Assembly: GCA_028876585.1 (NCBI GenBank)
Contig: JAGWRL010000046.1
Location: forward strand, 1-5,638
DNA from: Pseudomonadota bacterium
GTDB taxonomy: Bacteria > Pseudomonadota > Alphaproteobacteria > Rhizobiales > Beijerinckiaceae
Length of the DNA: 5,638 nt
Direction of reading: 5' to 3'
The notes under the pieces were generated by a model, which did no database searches, was not told the origin of the DNA, and worked only from the letters and a program-made list of their open reading frames with translations. Shown one piece after another: positions 1 to 5,638 of this stretch (its first letter is position 1; the number at the start of each line of letters is the position of its first letter). A program made the translations under genes and the position numbers.

Positions 1-848
1 CCTACGGGCCGCTGCGCGACCTGGTGCGCCCCTACATCCTCAGGCGCCTCAAGACCGACAGGAGCATCATCGCCGATCTGCCCGACAAGACCGAGGTCAA
101 GGCCTATTGCGCGCTCAGCCGCAAACAGGCGGCGCTCTATCAGGCGACAGTGGCCGATTTCGAACAGCGGCTCGCACAATCCGACGACGATATGTCGCGG
201 CGCGGGCTGGTGCTGGCGACGCTGATGCGGTTGAAGCAGATTTGCAACCACGCCGCCCACGGCCTGGGCGGCGGCGAGCCGTGGGAGAGCGGGCACAGCG
301 GCAAATTCGCGCGGCTGAGCGAAATCGCGGCGACGGTGGCGAGCCGGCAGGAGAAGATGCTGGTCTTCACCCAGTTCAAGGAGGCGGTCGAGCCGCTCGG
401 CGATCTGCTCGCCGGCGTGTTCGGCCGCCCCGGCCTGGCGCTCAGCGGCGACACGGCGGTGGCCAAGCGCAAGACCCTGGTCAAGGCGTTTCAGGAGGAC
501 GAGACCGCGCCGTTCTTCGTGCTGTCGCTGAAGGCGGGCGGCTCGGGGCTGACGCTGACGGCGGCCTCGCATGTCGTCCATTTCGACCGCTGGTGGAACC
601 CCGCGGTCGAGAACCAGGCGACCGACCGCGCCTACCGCATCGGCCAGAAGCGCAACGTGCTGGTGCACAAATTCGTCTGCCGTGGCACAATCGAGGAGCG
701 AATCGACGGTCTCATCGAATCGAAGCGGCGGATGGCCGAGGACCTGCTTTCCGCGGGAAGCGAGATCAACCTGACCGAACTCGCCGACGCCGATCTGATG
801 GCGCTGGTCAGGCTCGACCTCGACGCCGCGACGAAGGAGGCGACATGA
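1..848 (+). CDS. SNF2-family DNA-dependent ATPase/helicase, C-terminal part (5' end outside window)
   Basis: This is the end of a Swi2/Snf2-type superfamily 2 translocase, open from the left edge (first full codon at base 3) and giving 281 visible residues. Residues 8-20 carry the LVRPYILRRLKTD segment that closes the SNF2 N-terminal ATPase domain. The helicase C domain follows: KMLVFTQF near 118-125, motif V SLKAGGSGL near 175-183, then FDRWWNP and motif VI DRAYRIGQ near 208-215, which holds the arginine finger. FVCRGTIEERI and a short helical tail end the protein. The Walker A and DEAH motifs must lie upstream, outside the window. Such enzymes use ATP to move along double-stranded DNA and remodel bound proteins; the exact role of the bacterial members is poorly known. 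The stop overlaps the start of a SWIM zinc-finger gene, a recurrent bacterial neighbour and probable partner. The family call is firm; the cellular role is inference. Confidence 0.95.
   Translation, partial: YGPLRDLVRPYILRRLKTDRSIIADLPDKTEVKAYCALSRKQAALYQATVADFEQRLAQSDDDMSRRGLVLATLMRLKQICNHAAHGLGGGEPWESGHSGKFARLSEIAATVASRQEKMLVFTQFKEAVEPLGDLLAGVFGRPGLALSGDTAVAKRKTLVKAFQEDETAPFFVLSLKAGGSGLTLTAASHVVHFDRWWNPAVENQATDRAYRIGQKRNVLVHKFVCRGTIEERIDGLIESKRRMAEDLLSAGSEINLTELADADLMALVRLDLDAATKEAT
834..840 (+). promoter_or_regulatory. Strong Shine-Dalgarno for the SWIM-protein gene
   Basis: AAGGAGG lies inside the last codons of the helicase gene, four bases before the ATG at 845. It fixes the start of the SWIM gene at the ATGA overlap. 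It also suggests that ribosomes can load independently here as well as by coupling from the helicase. Confidence 0.7.
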
Positions 849-1768
849 GCTTCTGGGGATTTCAGCCCTATGTCCCGGTCGCGGAACGGCGCGCGCGGGC
901 GATAAGGGAAGCCGAGAAGCTGAGGAAGCAGGGGCGCGCCGTCGCCCCGGTCGTCGTCGAAGGCCGCAAAATCGCCAAGAGCTTCTGGGGCAAATCCTGG
1001 TGCGACAATCTGGAGCGCTATTCCGATTTCGCCAGCCGGTTGCCGCGCGGGCGCAGCTATGTCTGCAACGGCCTGGTGATCGACCTGGGGCTGACGCGCG
1101 GCAAGGTCGAGGCGCTGGTCAGCGGCTCCGAGGTCTATCAGGTGAAAATCGACGTCGCCGTCGCCGCGCCGGCGCGGTGGAAGGCGATCTGCGCCGATTG
1201 CGCCGGCTCGGTCGGCTCGCTGGTCGAACTGCTGCAAGGCAAGCTGTCGACCCACGTGATGGAGCGGGTGTGCCGCAAGGGCGACGGCCTGTTCCCGGCT
1301 CCGGCCGAGATCAGGATGTCCTGCTCGTGCCCGGATTGGGCCGGCATGTGCAAGCATGTCGCGGCGACGCTGTACGGGATCGGCGCGCGGCTCGATGACG
1401 ACCCCGACCTGTTGTTCACGCTGCGCGGCGTCGATCGCGCCGAACTGGTCTCAACCGTCGGGGCGGACCTGCCGATGACGCAGGCCGGCGCGTCGAGCGA
1501 CCGGCTGCTCGCCGAGGACGACGTCGCCGCCCTTTTCGGGCTGGAGATGCATGCCCCCGCGGCGCCCGCGACAAAGACAGGGCCGCGCGCCAAGGCGGGC
1601 GCGCACAAAGTTAAGAAGCTGGTGGAATCGCGCCCCGCGCCGACGCCAAAACGCCCGGCCGCGCGGGCCGCGCGCCCCCGCGCCGCCCTCAAGCCACTTG
1701 CGGCGAAGGCCGCCCTCAAGCCGCTTGCGGCGAAGGCCGCCCTCAAACCGCCGGCCCGCAAGCGCTGA
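845..1768 (+). CDS. SWIM zinc-finger protein with basic repetitive C-terminal tail
   Basis: A 307-residue protein. A conserved N-terminal region includes FWGKSWCDNLERY near residues 48-59, typical of the bacterial SWIM proteins found beside SNF2 helicases. The SWIM zinc finger CxCx6CxH is complete: C160, C162, C169 and H171 (bases 1322-1357), followed by a short hydrophobic helix. SWIM domains are thought to bind DNA or proteins. From about residue 236 the sequence becomes low-complexity, rich in Ala, Pro, Lys and Arg, and ends in three 9-residue AALKPLAAK-type repeats, much like histone H1-type tails; nucleic-acid binding by this tail is inference. The frame stays open far upstream, but the upstream translation is an Arg-rich shadow of the helicase. 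The ATG at 845 has a perfect Shine-Dalgarno, overlaps the helicase stop as ATGA, and begins the conserved MSFWGF segment. It probably works with the helicase in DNA repair or remodelling. Function is not established from sequence. Confidence 0.9.
   Translation: MSFWGFQPYVPVAERRARAIREAEKLRKQGRAVAPVVVEGRKIAKSFWGKSWCDNLERYSDFASRLPRGRSYVCNGLVIDLGLTRGKVEALVSGSEVYQVKIDVAVAAPARWKAICADCAGSVGSLVELLQGKLSTHVMERVCRKGDGLFPAPAEIRMSCSCPDWAGMCKHVAATLYGIGARLDDDPDLLFTLRGVDRAELVSTVGADLPMTQAGASSDRLLAEDDVAALFGLEMHAPAAPATKTGPRAKAGAHKVKKLVESRPAPTPKRPAARAARPRAALKPLAAKAALKPLAAKAALKPPARKR
1682..1762 (+). repeat. Three tandem 27-bp in-frame repeats in the SWIM-protein tail
   Basis: Units lie at 1682-1708, 1709-1735 and 1736-1762. 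The first two differ at one base (CCA versus CCG, both Pro) and each encodes AALKPLAAK. The third begins with the same codons but diverges to AALKPPARK, just before the final Arg and stop. Near identity at DNA level points to a recent tandem duplication and possible copy-number variation between strains. Confidence 0.9.
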
Positions 1769-1836
1769 TCGGCCGCGTCATCCCCCTGTCATGTTAATCC
1801 GCAATGCGCGGGCGAAGGGCGGCGGAGGTTATCGGC
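1769..1836 (+). other. Intergenic gap before arsC
   Basis: A 68-bp gap that would be the natural place for an arsC promoter. It is slightly less GC-rich around 1787-1799. GTTAAT at 1793-1798 matches four of six bases of a -10 hexamer, but no acceptable -35 hexamer sits at the right distance. CTGTCAT at 1786-1792 equals one half of the alphaproteobacterial Pho-box consensus, but no second half follows. No hairpin plus T-run terminator is visible for the upstream gene, and I see no clear inverted repeat that would serve as an ArsR operator. Confidence 0.4.
1824..1828 (+). promoter_or_regulatory. Shine-Dalgarno that decides the arsC start
   Basis: GGAGG stands eight bases before the ATG at 1837. 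An in-frame ATG at 1804 has no comparable site, and its extra 11 residues are Arg-rich and unlike the family. The 1837 start is therefore preferred. Confidence 0.7.
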
Positions 1837-2361
1837 ATGGCTGACGGGCTATTGAACGTACTGTTCCTGTGCACCGGCAACACGGCTCGCTCGGTGCTGG
1901 CCGAGGCGATCCTGCGCAAGGACGGCGCCGGCCGCTTCCGCGCCCATTCGGCCGGGAGCCATCCCAAGGGCGTCGTCAATCCGCTCGCGCTGTCGACGCT
2001 CGCCGCGCACGGCTATCCCGTCGACGGCTTGCGCTCGAAAAGCTGGGACGAGTTCGGCGCGCCCGAGGCGCCGGCGATGAATTTCATCTTCACGGTCTGC
2101 GACGACGCAGCGGGCGAGGCCTGCCCGTTCTGGCCCGGCCATCCCGCCACCGCGCATTGGGGCGTCGCCGATCCGGCGGCGGTATCGGGCGCGCCCGAGG
2201 AAAAAGCCCACGCGTTCGAGACCGCGTTCCGCCTGCTGCGCGCGCGCATCGCGGCGTTTTTGGCGTTGCCGTTCGCCGCGCTCGACTCCGCCGCGTTGCT
2301 CGCCCGGTTGCGCGAGATCGGCCGCATGGACGGCGCGACCCGCCGCGCCCACGAAGCGTGA
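1837..2361 (+). CDS. arsC: Arsenate reductase, low-molecular-weight phosphatase fold (ArsC type)
   Basis: A 174-residue cytoplasmic enzyme predicted to reduce arsenate to arsenite. Close to the N-terminus, after the first beta strand (LNVLFLC), is the CX5R anion-binding loop C12-TGNTA-R18-S of the LMW tyrosine phosphatase fold. The two further cysteines of a redox relay are present: C88 in FTVCDD and C96 in GEACPFWPG. This resembles the Cys10/Cys82/Cys89 triad of the thioredoxin-coupled ArsC of Staphylococcus aureus. HWGVADP at 107-112 supplies the expected acidic residue D111 before Pro. The triad and the CPFWPG segment favour a reductase over a plain tyrosine phosphatase. Whether thioredoxin or glutaredoxin recycles it cannot be read from the sequence. 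Its stop overlaps the start of an MIP channel gene, which supports an arsenic role. No arsR or arsH lies in the window. Confidence 0.9.
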   Translation: MADGLLNVLFLCTGNTARSVLAEAILRKDGAGRFRAHSAGSHPKGVVNPLALSTLAAHGYPVDGLRSKSWDEFGAPEAPAMNFIFTVCDDAAGEACPFWPGHPATAHWGVADPAAVSGAPEEKAHAFETAFRLLRARIAAFLALPFAALDSAALLARLREIGRMDGATRRAHEA

Positions 2362-3032
2362 GCGCCGCCGAACCGCTGGCGCGGCGATTGCTGGCCGAAG
2401 CCGTGGGCACGGCGCTCCTGCTGGCGACGGTGGTCGGCTCGGGCGTGATGGGCGAGCGGCTGGCGGGCGGCAATGTCGCGCTCGCCCTGCTCGCCAATTC
2501 GCTGGCGACCGGCGCGATGCTGGCGGTGCTGATCCTGATTCTCGGCCCGGTGTCGGGCGCGCAGATGAACCCCGCCGTCAGCCTCGCCTCGGCGCTGCGT
2601 CGCGACCTGCCGTGGCCGGAGTTCCCCGCCTATCTCGCGGCGCAGCTCGCCGGCGCGGCGGCCGGCGTGTGGGCGGCGCATCTCATGTTCGAACTGCCGC
2701 TGTGGCAGGTCTCGACCCATCTGCGCCACGGCGCGGCGCAATGGTTTTCGGAGGCCGTGGCGACCTTCGGCCTGCTGCTGACCGTGTTCGGCTGCGGTGC
2801 GCGCGCCCCCGCCGCGACCCCCTACGCCGTCGCGCTTTACATCCTCGCGGCCTATTGGTTCACCGCCTCGACCTCGTTCGCCAACCCGGCCGTGACGCTC
2901 GCCCGCGCGCTCACCGACACCTTCGCCGGCATCGCCCCCTCGGGCGCGCCCGGTTTCATCGCCGCCCAGTTCGCCGGCGCGCTGGCGGCGGTGGCGCTGG
3001 CGCCGCGCCTGTGGCCGCGCGGCGAGATTTAA
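2358..3032 (+). CDS. aqpS: MIP-family aquaporin/metalloid channel, AqpS-like
   Basis: A 224-residue inner-membrane channel of the major intrinsic protein family. Six hydrophobic helices are visible, at about residues 11-31, 40-62, 90-111, 128-146, 153-171 and 197-217. Two half-helices carry the NPA boxes: SGAQMNPAVS (N71-P72-A73) and FANPAVTLAR (N176-P177-A178). The residue after the second NPA, an arginine in the aromatic/arginine filter of most aquaporins and glycerol channels, is valine here (V179), which predicts a wider, less polar pore. The start GTG at 2358 overlaps the arsC stop as GTGA. It lacks its own Shine-Dalgarno, so translation is probably coupled to arsC. In Sinorhizobium meliloti an aqpS gene takes the place of an arsB pump in the ars operon and passes arsenite outward. 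By analogy this channel would let arsenite made by the neighbour leave down its gradient. Family is certain; substrate is inference. Confidence 0.9.
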   Translation: MSAAEPLARRLLAEAVGTALLLATVVGSGVMGERLAGGNVALALLANSLATGAMLAVLILILGPVSGAQMNPAVSLASALRRDLPWPEFPAYLAAQLAGAAAGVWAAHLMFELPLWQVSTHLRHGAAQWFSEAVATFGLLLTVFGCGARAPAATPYAVALYILAAYWFTASTSFANPAVTLARALTDTFAGIAPSGAPGFIAAQFAGALAAVALAPRLWPRGEI

Positions 3033-3110
3033 GCCCGCGCTCCCCCGCTGGACGCTCGCGCCCCGCCTGATAAGAGACGGGACACGATTCCGCCGCGTTC
3101 GGAGACCCCG
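3033..3110 (+). other. Intergenic gap between aqpS and the dipeptidase
   Basis: A 78-bp gap. A weak CCCG/CGGG pairing around 3062-3080 has only four paired bases and no T-run, so I do not call a terminator. No recognisable promoter hexamers were found. The only clear signal is GGAG at 3101-3104, six bases before the next ATG. Confidence 0.4.
3101..3104 (+). promoter_or_regulatory. Shine-Dalgarno of the dipeptidase gene
   Basis: GGAG lies six bases upstream of the ATG at 3111. It supports this start, which also gives the usual N-terminus of M20 dipeptidases. Confidence 0.6.
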
Positions 3111-4493
3111 ATGGCCACGCTCGAAGACGTCCTCGCCACCATCGACGCCAACGGTCAGGCGGCGCTCGCCCGGCTGTTCGAACTCGTCCGCATCCCCTCC
3201 GTCTCGGCGCAAGCGCCGCATTTCCCCGATTGCGACCGCGCCGCCGACTGGCTCGTCGCGCAATTGATCGAACTCGGCTTCGAGGCGCGCAAGGAGCCGA
3301 CCGAGGGCCGGCCGATGGTGATGGGCGTGGCGAAGGCCAAGACCCGCGACGCGCCGCATGTGCTGTTCTACGGCCATTACGACGTGCAGCCGGCCGATCC
3401 GCTCGAACTATGGAAATCGCCGCCGTTCGAGCCGCGGCTGGAGCCAACGCCACGCGGCGAGCGCATCGTCGGGCGCGGCGCGGCCGACGACAAGGGCCAG
3501 TTGATGACGTTTCTGGAGGCGTGCCGCGCCTTCAAGGCCAATGGCGGCCTGCCGTGCCATGTCAGCGTGCTGCTGGAGGGCGAGGAGGAGACCGGCTCGC
3601 CCTCGCTGCCCGCCTTTCTCGCCAAACACGCCAAGAGCCTGAAGGCGGATCTGCTGCTGGTGTGCGACACCAACATGTGGGACGCCGACACCCCGGCGAT
3701 CACCACCATGCTGCGCGGGCTGGTGTTCGAGGAGGTCGTCGTCAAGGCGGCCAGCCGCGATCTGCATTCCGGCCTGTATGGCGGGCCGGCGATCAATCCG
3801 ATCCGCGTGCTGGCGCGCGTTCTCGCCGATCTGCACGACGACAAGGGCGCGGTGACGCTGCCGGGCTTTTACGACGGCGTCGAGGAAATGCCGGAGGAGA
3901 TCGCCGCGCAATGGCGCGATCTGGAATTCGATCCGGCCAAATTCCTCGGCGACGTCGGCCTGTCGGTCCCCGCCGGCGAGGCCGGGCGCTCGGTGCTGGA
4001 GATGCTGTGGTCGCGCCCGACCTGCGAATTCAACGGCGTGGTCGGCGGCTATATCGGGCAAGGCGCCAAGACCGTGCTGCCGGCGGAAGCGCGGGCGAAA
4101 GTGTCGTTCCGGCTGGTCGGCCGGCAGGACCCCGCCCGCATCCAGCAGAGTTTCCGCGCCTTCGTCAAAGCGCGATTGCCGGCCGACGTCCGGGTCGAGT
4201 TCCTCGGCCACGACGGCTCGCCGGCGATCGGCCTGCCGGCGCGCGGCGAGGCGCTGCGCCGGGCGCGCCGGGCGCTGGAGGCGGAATGGGAGACGCCCGC
4301 CGCCGTCATCGGCTCGGGCGGCTCTATCCCGATCGTGGGCGCGTTCAAACGCGAACTCGGCATGGAATCGCTGATGATCGGGTTCGGGCTCGACGACGAC
4401 GCGATCCATTCGCCCAACGAGAAATACGAACGCCGCTCGTTCCACAAGGGCGCGCGCTCGTGGGCGCGCATCCTCACGGCGCTGAGCCAGTGA
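3111..4493 (+). CDS. M20-family metallodipeptidase (carnosinase/CNDP-like subgroup)
   Basis: A 460-residue zinc-type peptidase, the usual length for this subgroup. It should cleave dipeptides or related small amide substrates in the cytoplasm; no signal peptide is present. All co-catalytic residues can be placed by comparison with carnosinases: H89 and D91 in GHYDVQP, bridging D126 in GRGAADDKG, catalytic E159 and ligand E160 in EGEEETGS, D186 in LVCDTN, and H433 in AIHSPNEKY. The lid/dimerisation domain, inserted at roughly 205-325, includes H219 in RDLHSGLYGG, which reaches the partner's active site in related dimers. GSGGSIP at 401-407 sits where many relatives have REGGSIP, probably a subgroup trait. 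The gene is preceded by a good ribosome site and overlaps a Nudix gene at its end (GTGA). The substrate is unknown. It is unlikely to be an acetylornithine deacetylase or DapE, because the length and motifs fit the dipeptidase subgroup better. Confidence 0.93.
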   Translation: MATLEDVLATIDANGQAALARLFELVRIPSVSAQAPHFPDCDRAADWLVAQLIELGFEARKEPTEGRPMVMGVAKAKTRDAPHVLFYGHYDVQPADPLELWKSPPFEPRLEPTPRGERIVGRGAADDKGQLMTFLEACRAFKANGGLPCHVSVLLEGEEETGSPSLPAFLAKHAKSLKADLLLVCDTNMWDADTPAITTMLRGLVFEEVVVKAASRDLHSGLYGGPAINPIRVLARVLADLHDDKGAVTLPGFYDGVEEMPEEIAAQWRDLEFDPAKFLGDVGLSVPAGEAGRSVLEMLWSRPTCEFNGVVGGYIGQGAKTVLPAEARAKVSFRLVGRQDPARIQQSFRAFVKARLPADVRVEFLGHDGSPAIGLPARGEALRRARRALEAEWETPAAVIGSGGSIPIVGAFKRELGMESLMIGFGLDDDAIHSPNEKYERRSFHKGARSWARILTALSQ

Positions 4494-4885
4494 CGCCCGG
4501 CGTCGGCTGCGGCGCGGCGATATTGCGCGACGGCCGGCTGCTGCTGGTCAAGCGGCGCAAGGCGCCCGAGGCCGGGTGCTGGAACCTACCCGGCGGCAAG
4601 GTCGATTTCGGCGAGGCCGCCGCCGACGCGACGCGGCGCGAAATCGCCGAGGAGCTCGGCGTCGAGATCGCGCTGACCGGCTCGCTCGGTTTCGTCGAGA
4701 TGATCGGGCTCGACGGCCAGCACTGGGTTTCGCCGATCTATCAGGCGCGGATCAGCGCCGGCGAGCCGGTCAACGTCGAGCCGGAAAAGCACGAAGCCTT
4801 CGTCTGGGCCGATCTCGACGCGCCGCCCGCCCCGCTGGCGCTGGCGGCGCGCGAGGCCATCGTCCGTCTCAGGGAACGCGCATGA
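4490..4885 (+). CDS. Nudix hydrolase (MutT-like)
   Basis: A 131-residue single-domain Nudix protein that hydrolyses a nucleoside diphosphate linked to some other group. The full Nudix box GX5EX7REUXEEXGU runs from G36 to V58, with E42, R50, E51, E54 and E55 all present. WNLPGGKVDFGE leads into it. The segment QHWVSPIYQARI at 77-88 resembles MutT/NUDT15-like nucleotide pyrophosphatases, but the substrate cannot be assigned. The reading frame is open far back through the dipeptidase gene, yet that upstream translation is an Arg-rich shadow. The GTG at 4490, overlapping the dipeptidase stop as GTGA, comes just before the first Nudix strand (VGCGAAILRDGRLLLV). No Shine-Dalgarno is visible, so translation is probably coupled. 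The N-terminus is slightly short but the fold should be complete. The 3' end overlaps the kinase gene as ATGA. Confidence 0.92.
   Translation: MTPGVGCGAAILRDGRLLLVKRRKAPEAGCWNLPGGKVDFGEAAADATRREIAEELGVEIALTGSLGFVEMIGLDGQHWVSPIYQARISAGEPVNVEPEKHEAFVWADLDAPPAPLALAAREAIVRLRERA
4871..4875 (+). promoter_or_regulatory. Shine-Dalgarno of the sugar kinase gene
   Basis: AGGGA within the last Nudix codons, six bases before the ATG at 4882. It supports that ATG as the kinase start and allows reinitiation at the ATGA overlap. Confidence 0.55.
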
Positions 4886-5638
4886 TCGTGGGAATCGGCG
4901 AGGCGATGGTGGAGTTCGCCCCCGTCGAGGCGGGGCGTTACGCGCGCGCCTTCGCCGGCGATACGCTCAACACGGCCTGGTATCTGGCGCGGCTCGGGCG
5001 CGCCGTCGGCTATTTCACCCGCGTCGGCGCGGACGGCCTGTCCGACGCCTTCCTCGCCTTCCTGTGCGACAGCGGCATCGATGCGAAAACGGTGACGCGC
5101 GATCCCGAGCGCACCATGGGGCTCTACATGATCGAGCTCGACGGCGCGGAGCGGCGCTTTCTCTACTGGCGCGAAAATTCCGCCGCGCGCCGGCTGGCCG
5201 ACGATCCGGCCGCGCTCGAAACCGGGCTTGCCGGCGCGGAACTGATCCATGTCTCGGGAATCACGCTGGCGATCATCGGCGCGCAGGGGCGCGAAAACCT
5301 CTACGCGGCGTTGCGCCATGCGCGCGCGGCCGGGGCGCGGGTGAGTTTCGACCCCAACCTGCGCCGCCGCCTCTGGCCCGACGACGCTGCGGCGCAGCAG
5401 GCGCAGACGGCGATGTATGCGGTGACCGACATCGCCGCGCCAAGCTTCGACGACGAGGCGGCGCTGTGGGGCGACGCGTCGCCGCGCGCGACCGCCACGC
5501 GGCTGGCCGCGCAGGGCGTCGGCGAGATCGTGGTGAAGAACGGCGCCGGCGCCGCCTTCGTGCAGGCGGAGGACGAAGCGGGCGAAGTCGCGGCGAGCCC
5601 GGCCGCGGCCGCGCGCGACACCACCGGCGCCGGCGACA
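4882..5638 (+). CDS. kdgK: PfkB-family sugar kinase, probable 2-keto-3-deoxygluconate kinase (3' end outside window)
   Basis: The first 252 residues of a ribokinase/PfkB-fold kinase, cut by the right edge. KDG kinase phosphorylates 2-keto-3-deoxygluconate to KDPG, which KDPG aldolase splits into pyruvate and glyceraldehyde 3-phosphate; it acts in the cytoplasm. Features typical of KdgK are visible: N-terminal GIGEAMVEF, the substrate loop AGDTLNTAWYLARLG at 25-39, FTRVGADGLSD at 45-54, the YWRENSAARRL stretch at 96-105, and FDPNLRRRLW at 156-165. The PfkB signature DTTGAGD ends the visible part at 246-252, and its last Asp (D252, bases 5635-5637) is the catalytic base. What is missing is the ATP-site C-terminus. 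The ATG at 4882 overlaps the Nudix stop and follows AGGGA at 4871-4875. Fructokinase or another PfkB sugar kinase is the alternative; the GDTLNTA and YWR motifs favour KdgK. Confidence 0.88.
   Translation, partial: MIVGIGEAMVEFAPVEAGRYARAFAGDTLNTAWYLARLGRAVGYFTRVGADGLSDAFLAFLCDSGIDAKTVTRDPERTMGLYMIELDGAERRFLYWRENSAARRLADDPAALETGLAGAELIHVSGITLAIIGAQGRENLYAALRHARAAGARVSFDPNLRRRLWPDDAAAQQAQTAMYAVTDIAAPSFDDEAALWGDASPRATATRLAAQGVGEIVVKNGAGAAFVQAEDEAGEVAASPAAAARDTTGAGD

Noticed and set aside
107..844. Possible long N-terminal extension of the SWIM protein into the helicase gene
   Set aside because: Arg-rich shadow translation. A perfect Shine-Dalgarno and the ATGA overlap define the start at 845.
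1793..1798. GTTAAT as a -10 promoter element for arsC
   Set aside because: Only four of six bases match, and no -35 hexamer is found at 16-18 bp upstream.
1869..2357. Possible N-terminal extension of the aquaporin overlapping arsC
   Set aside because: The upstream translation is Arg/Pro-rich and unlike any MIP protein. The first membrane helix begins soon after the GTG at 2358.
3014..3023. Perfect palindrome GCCGCGCGGC near the aqpS stop
   Set aside because: It has no loop and no T-run, lies inside codons, and such GC palindromes are common at this composition; not a terminator.
2013..3377. A 454-codon open frame on the - strand opposite arsC, aqpS and the start of the dipeptidase gene
   Set aside because: Its translation is Arg/Gly/His-rich with no recognisable domain, and it lies opposite three well-supported genes. 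Long antisense frames are expected at this GC content.
3408..4445. A 345-codon open frame on the - strand opposite the dipeptidase gene
   Set aside because: Low-complexity Arg/Ala/Asp-rich translation with no motif; a codon-phase shadow of the dipeptidase.
3230..4489. Possible long N-terminal extension of the Nudix protein through the dipeptidase gene
   Set aside because: The frame is open, but the translation is an Arg-rich shadow with no domain. The Nudix fold begins just after the GTG at 4490.

Overview
The window is a compact, very GC-rich stretch of bacterial chromosome. All six genes lie on the + strand and almost every base is coding. High GC, four-base start/stop overlaps, an arsC followed by an AqpS-type aquaporin, and a KdgK-type kinase all suggest an alphaproteobacterium, probably of the Hyphomicrobiales. 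That placement is inference from gene content and composition, not from a marker gene.

Layout. (1) Bases 1-1768 hold the C-terminal part of a SNF2-family DNA translocase and, through an ATGA overlap, a SWIM zinc-finger protein with a basic, repetitive C-terminal tail. (2) After a 68-bp gap, bases 1837-3032 hold an arsenate reductase-like gene (arsC) and, through a GTGA overlap, an MIP-family channel of the AqpS type. Together they look like a two-gene arsenic detoxification unit: the reductase makes arsenite and the channel lets it leave the cell. (3) After a 78-bp gap, bases 3111-5638 hold an M20-family dipeptidase, a Nudix hydrolase (GTGA overlap) and the first 252 codons of a PfkB-family sugar kinase closest to 2-keto-3-deoxygluconate kinase (ATGA overlap). 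The kinase runs off the right edge.

The three pairs or triplets are probably separate translation-coupled units. Whether they share one transcript cannot be told from the sequence: neither gap holds a convincing terminator or a good sigma-70-like promoter. No RNA genes, insertion sequences, CRISPR arrays or attachment sites were seen. I see no clearly new system. The points most worth a second look are the minimal arsC-aqpS unit with its valine-substituted pore filter, and the coupled SNF2/SWIM pair with a tandemly repeated basic tail.
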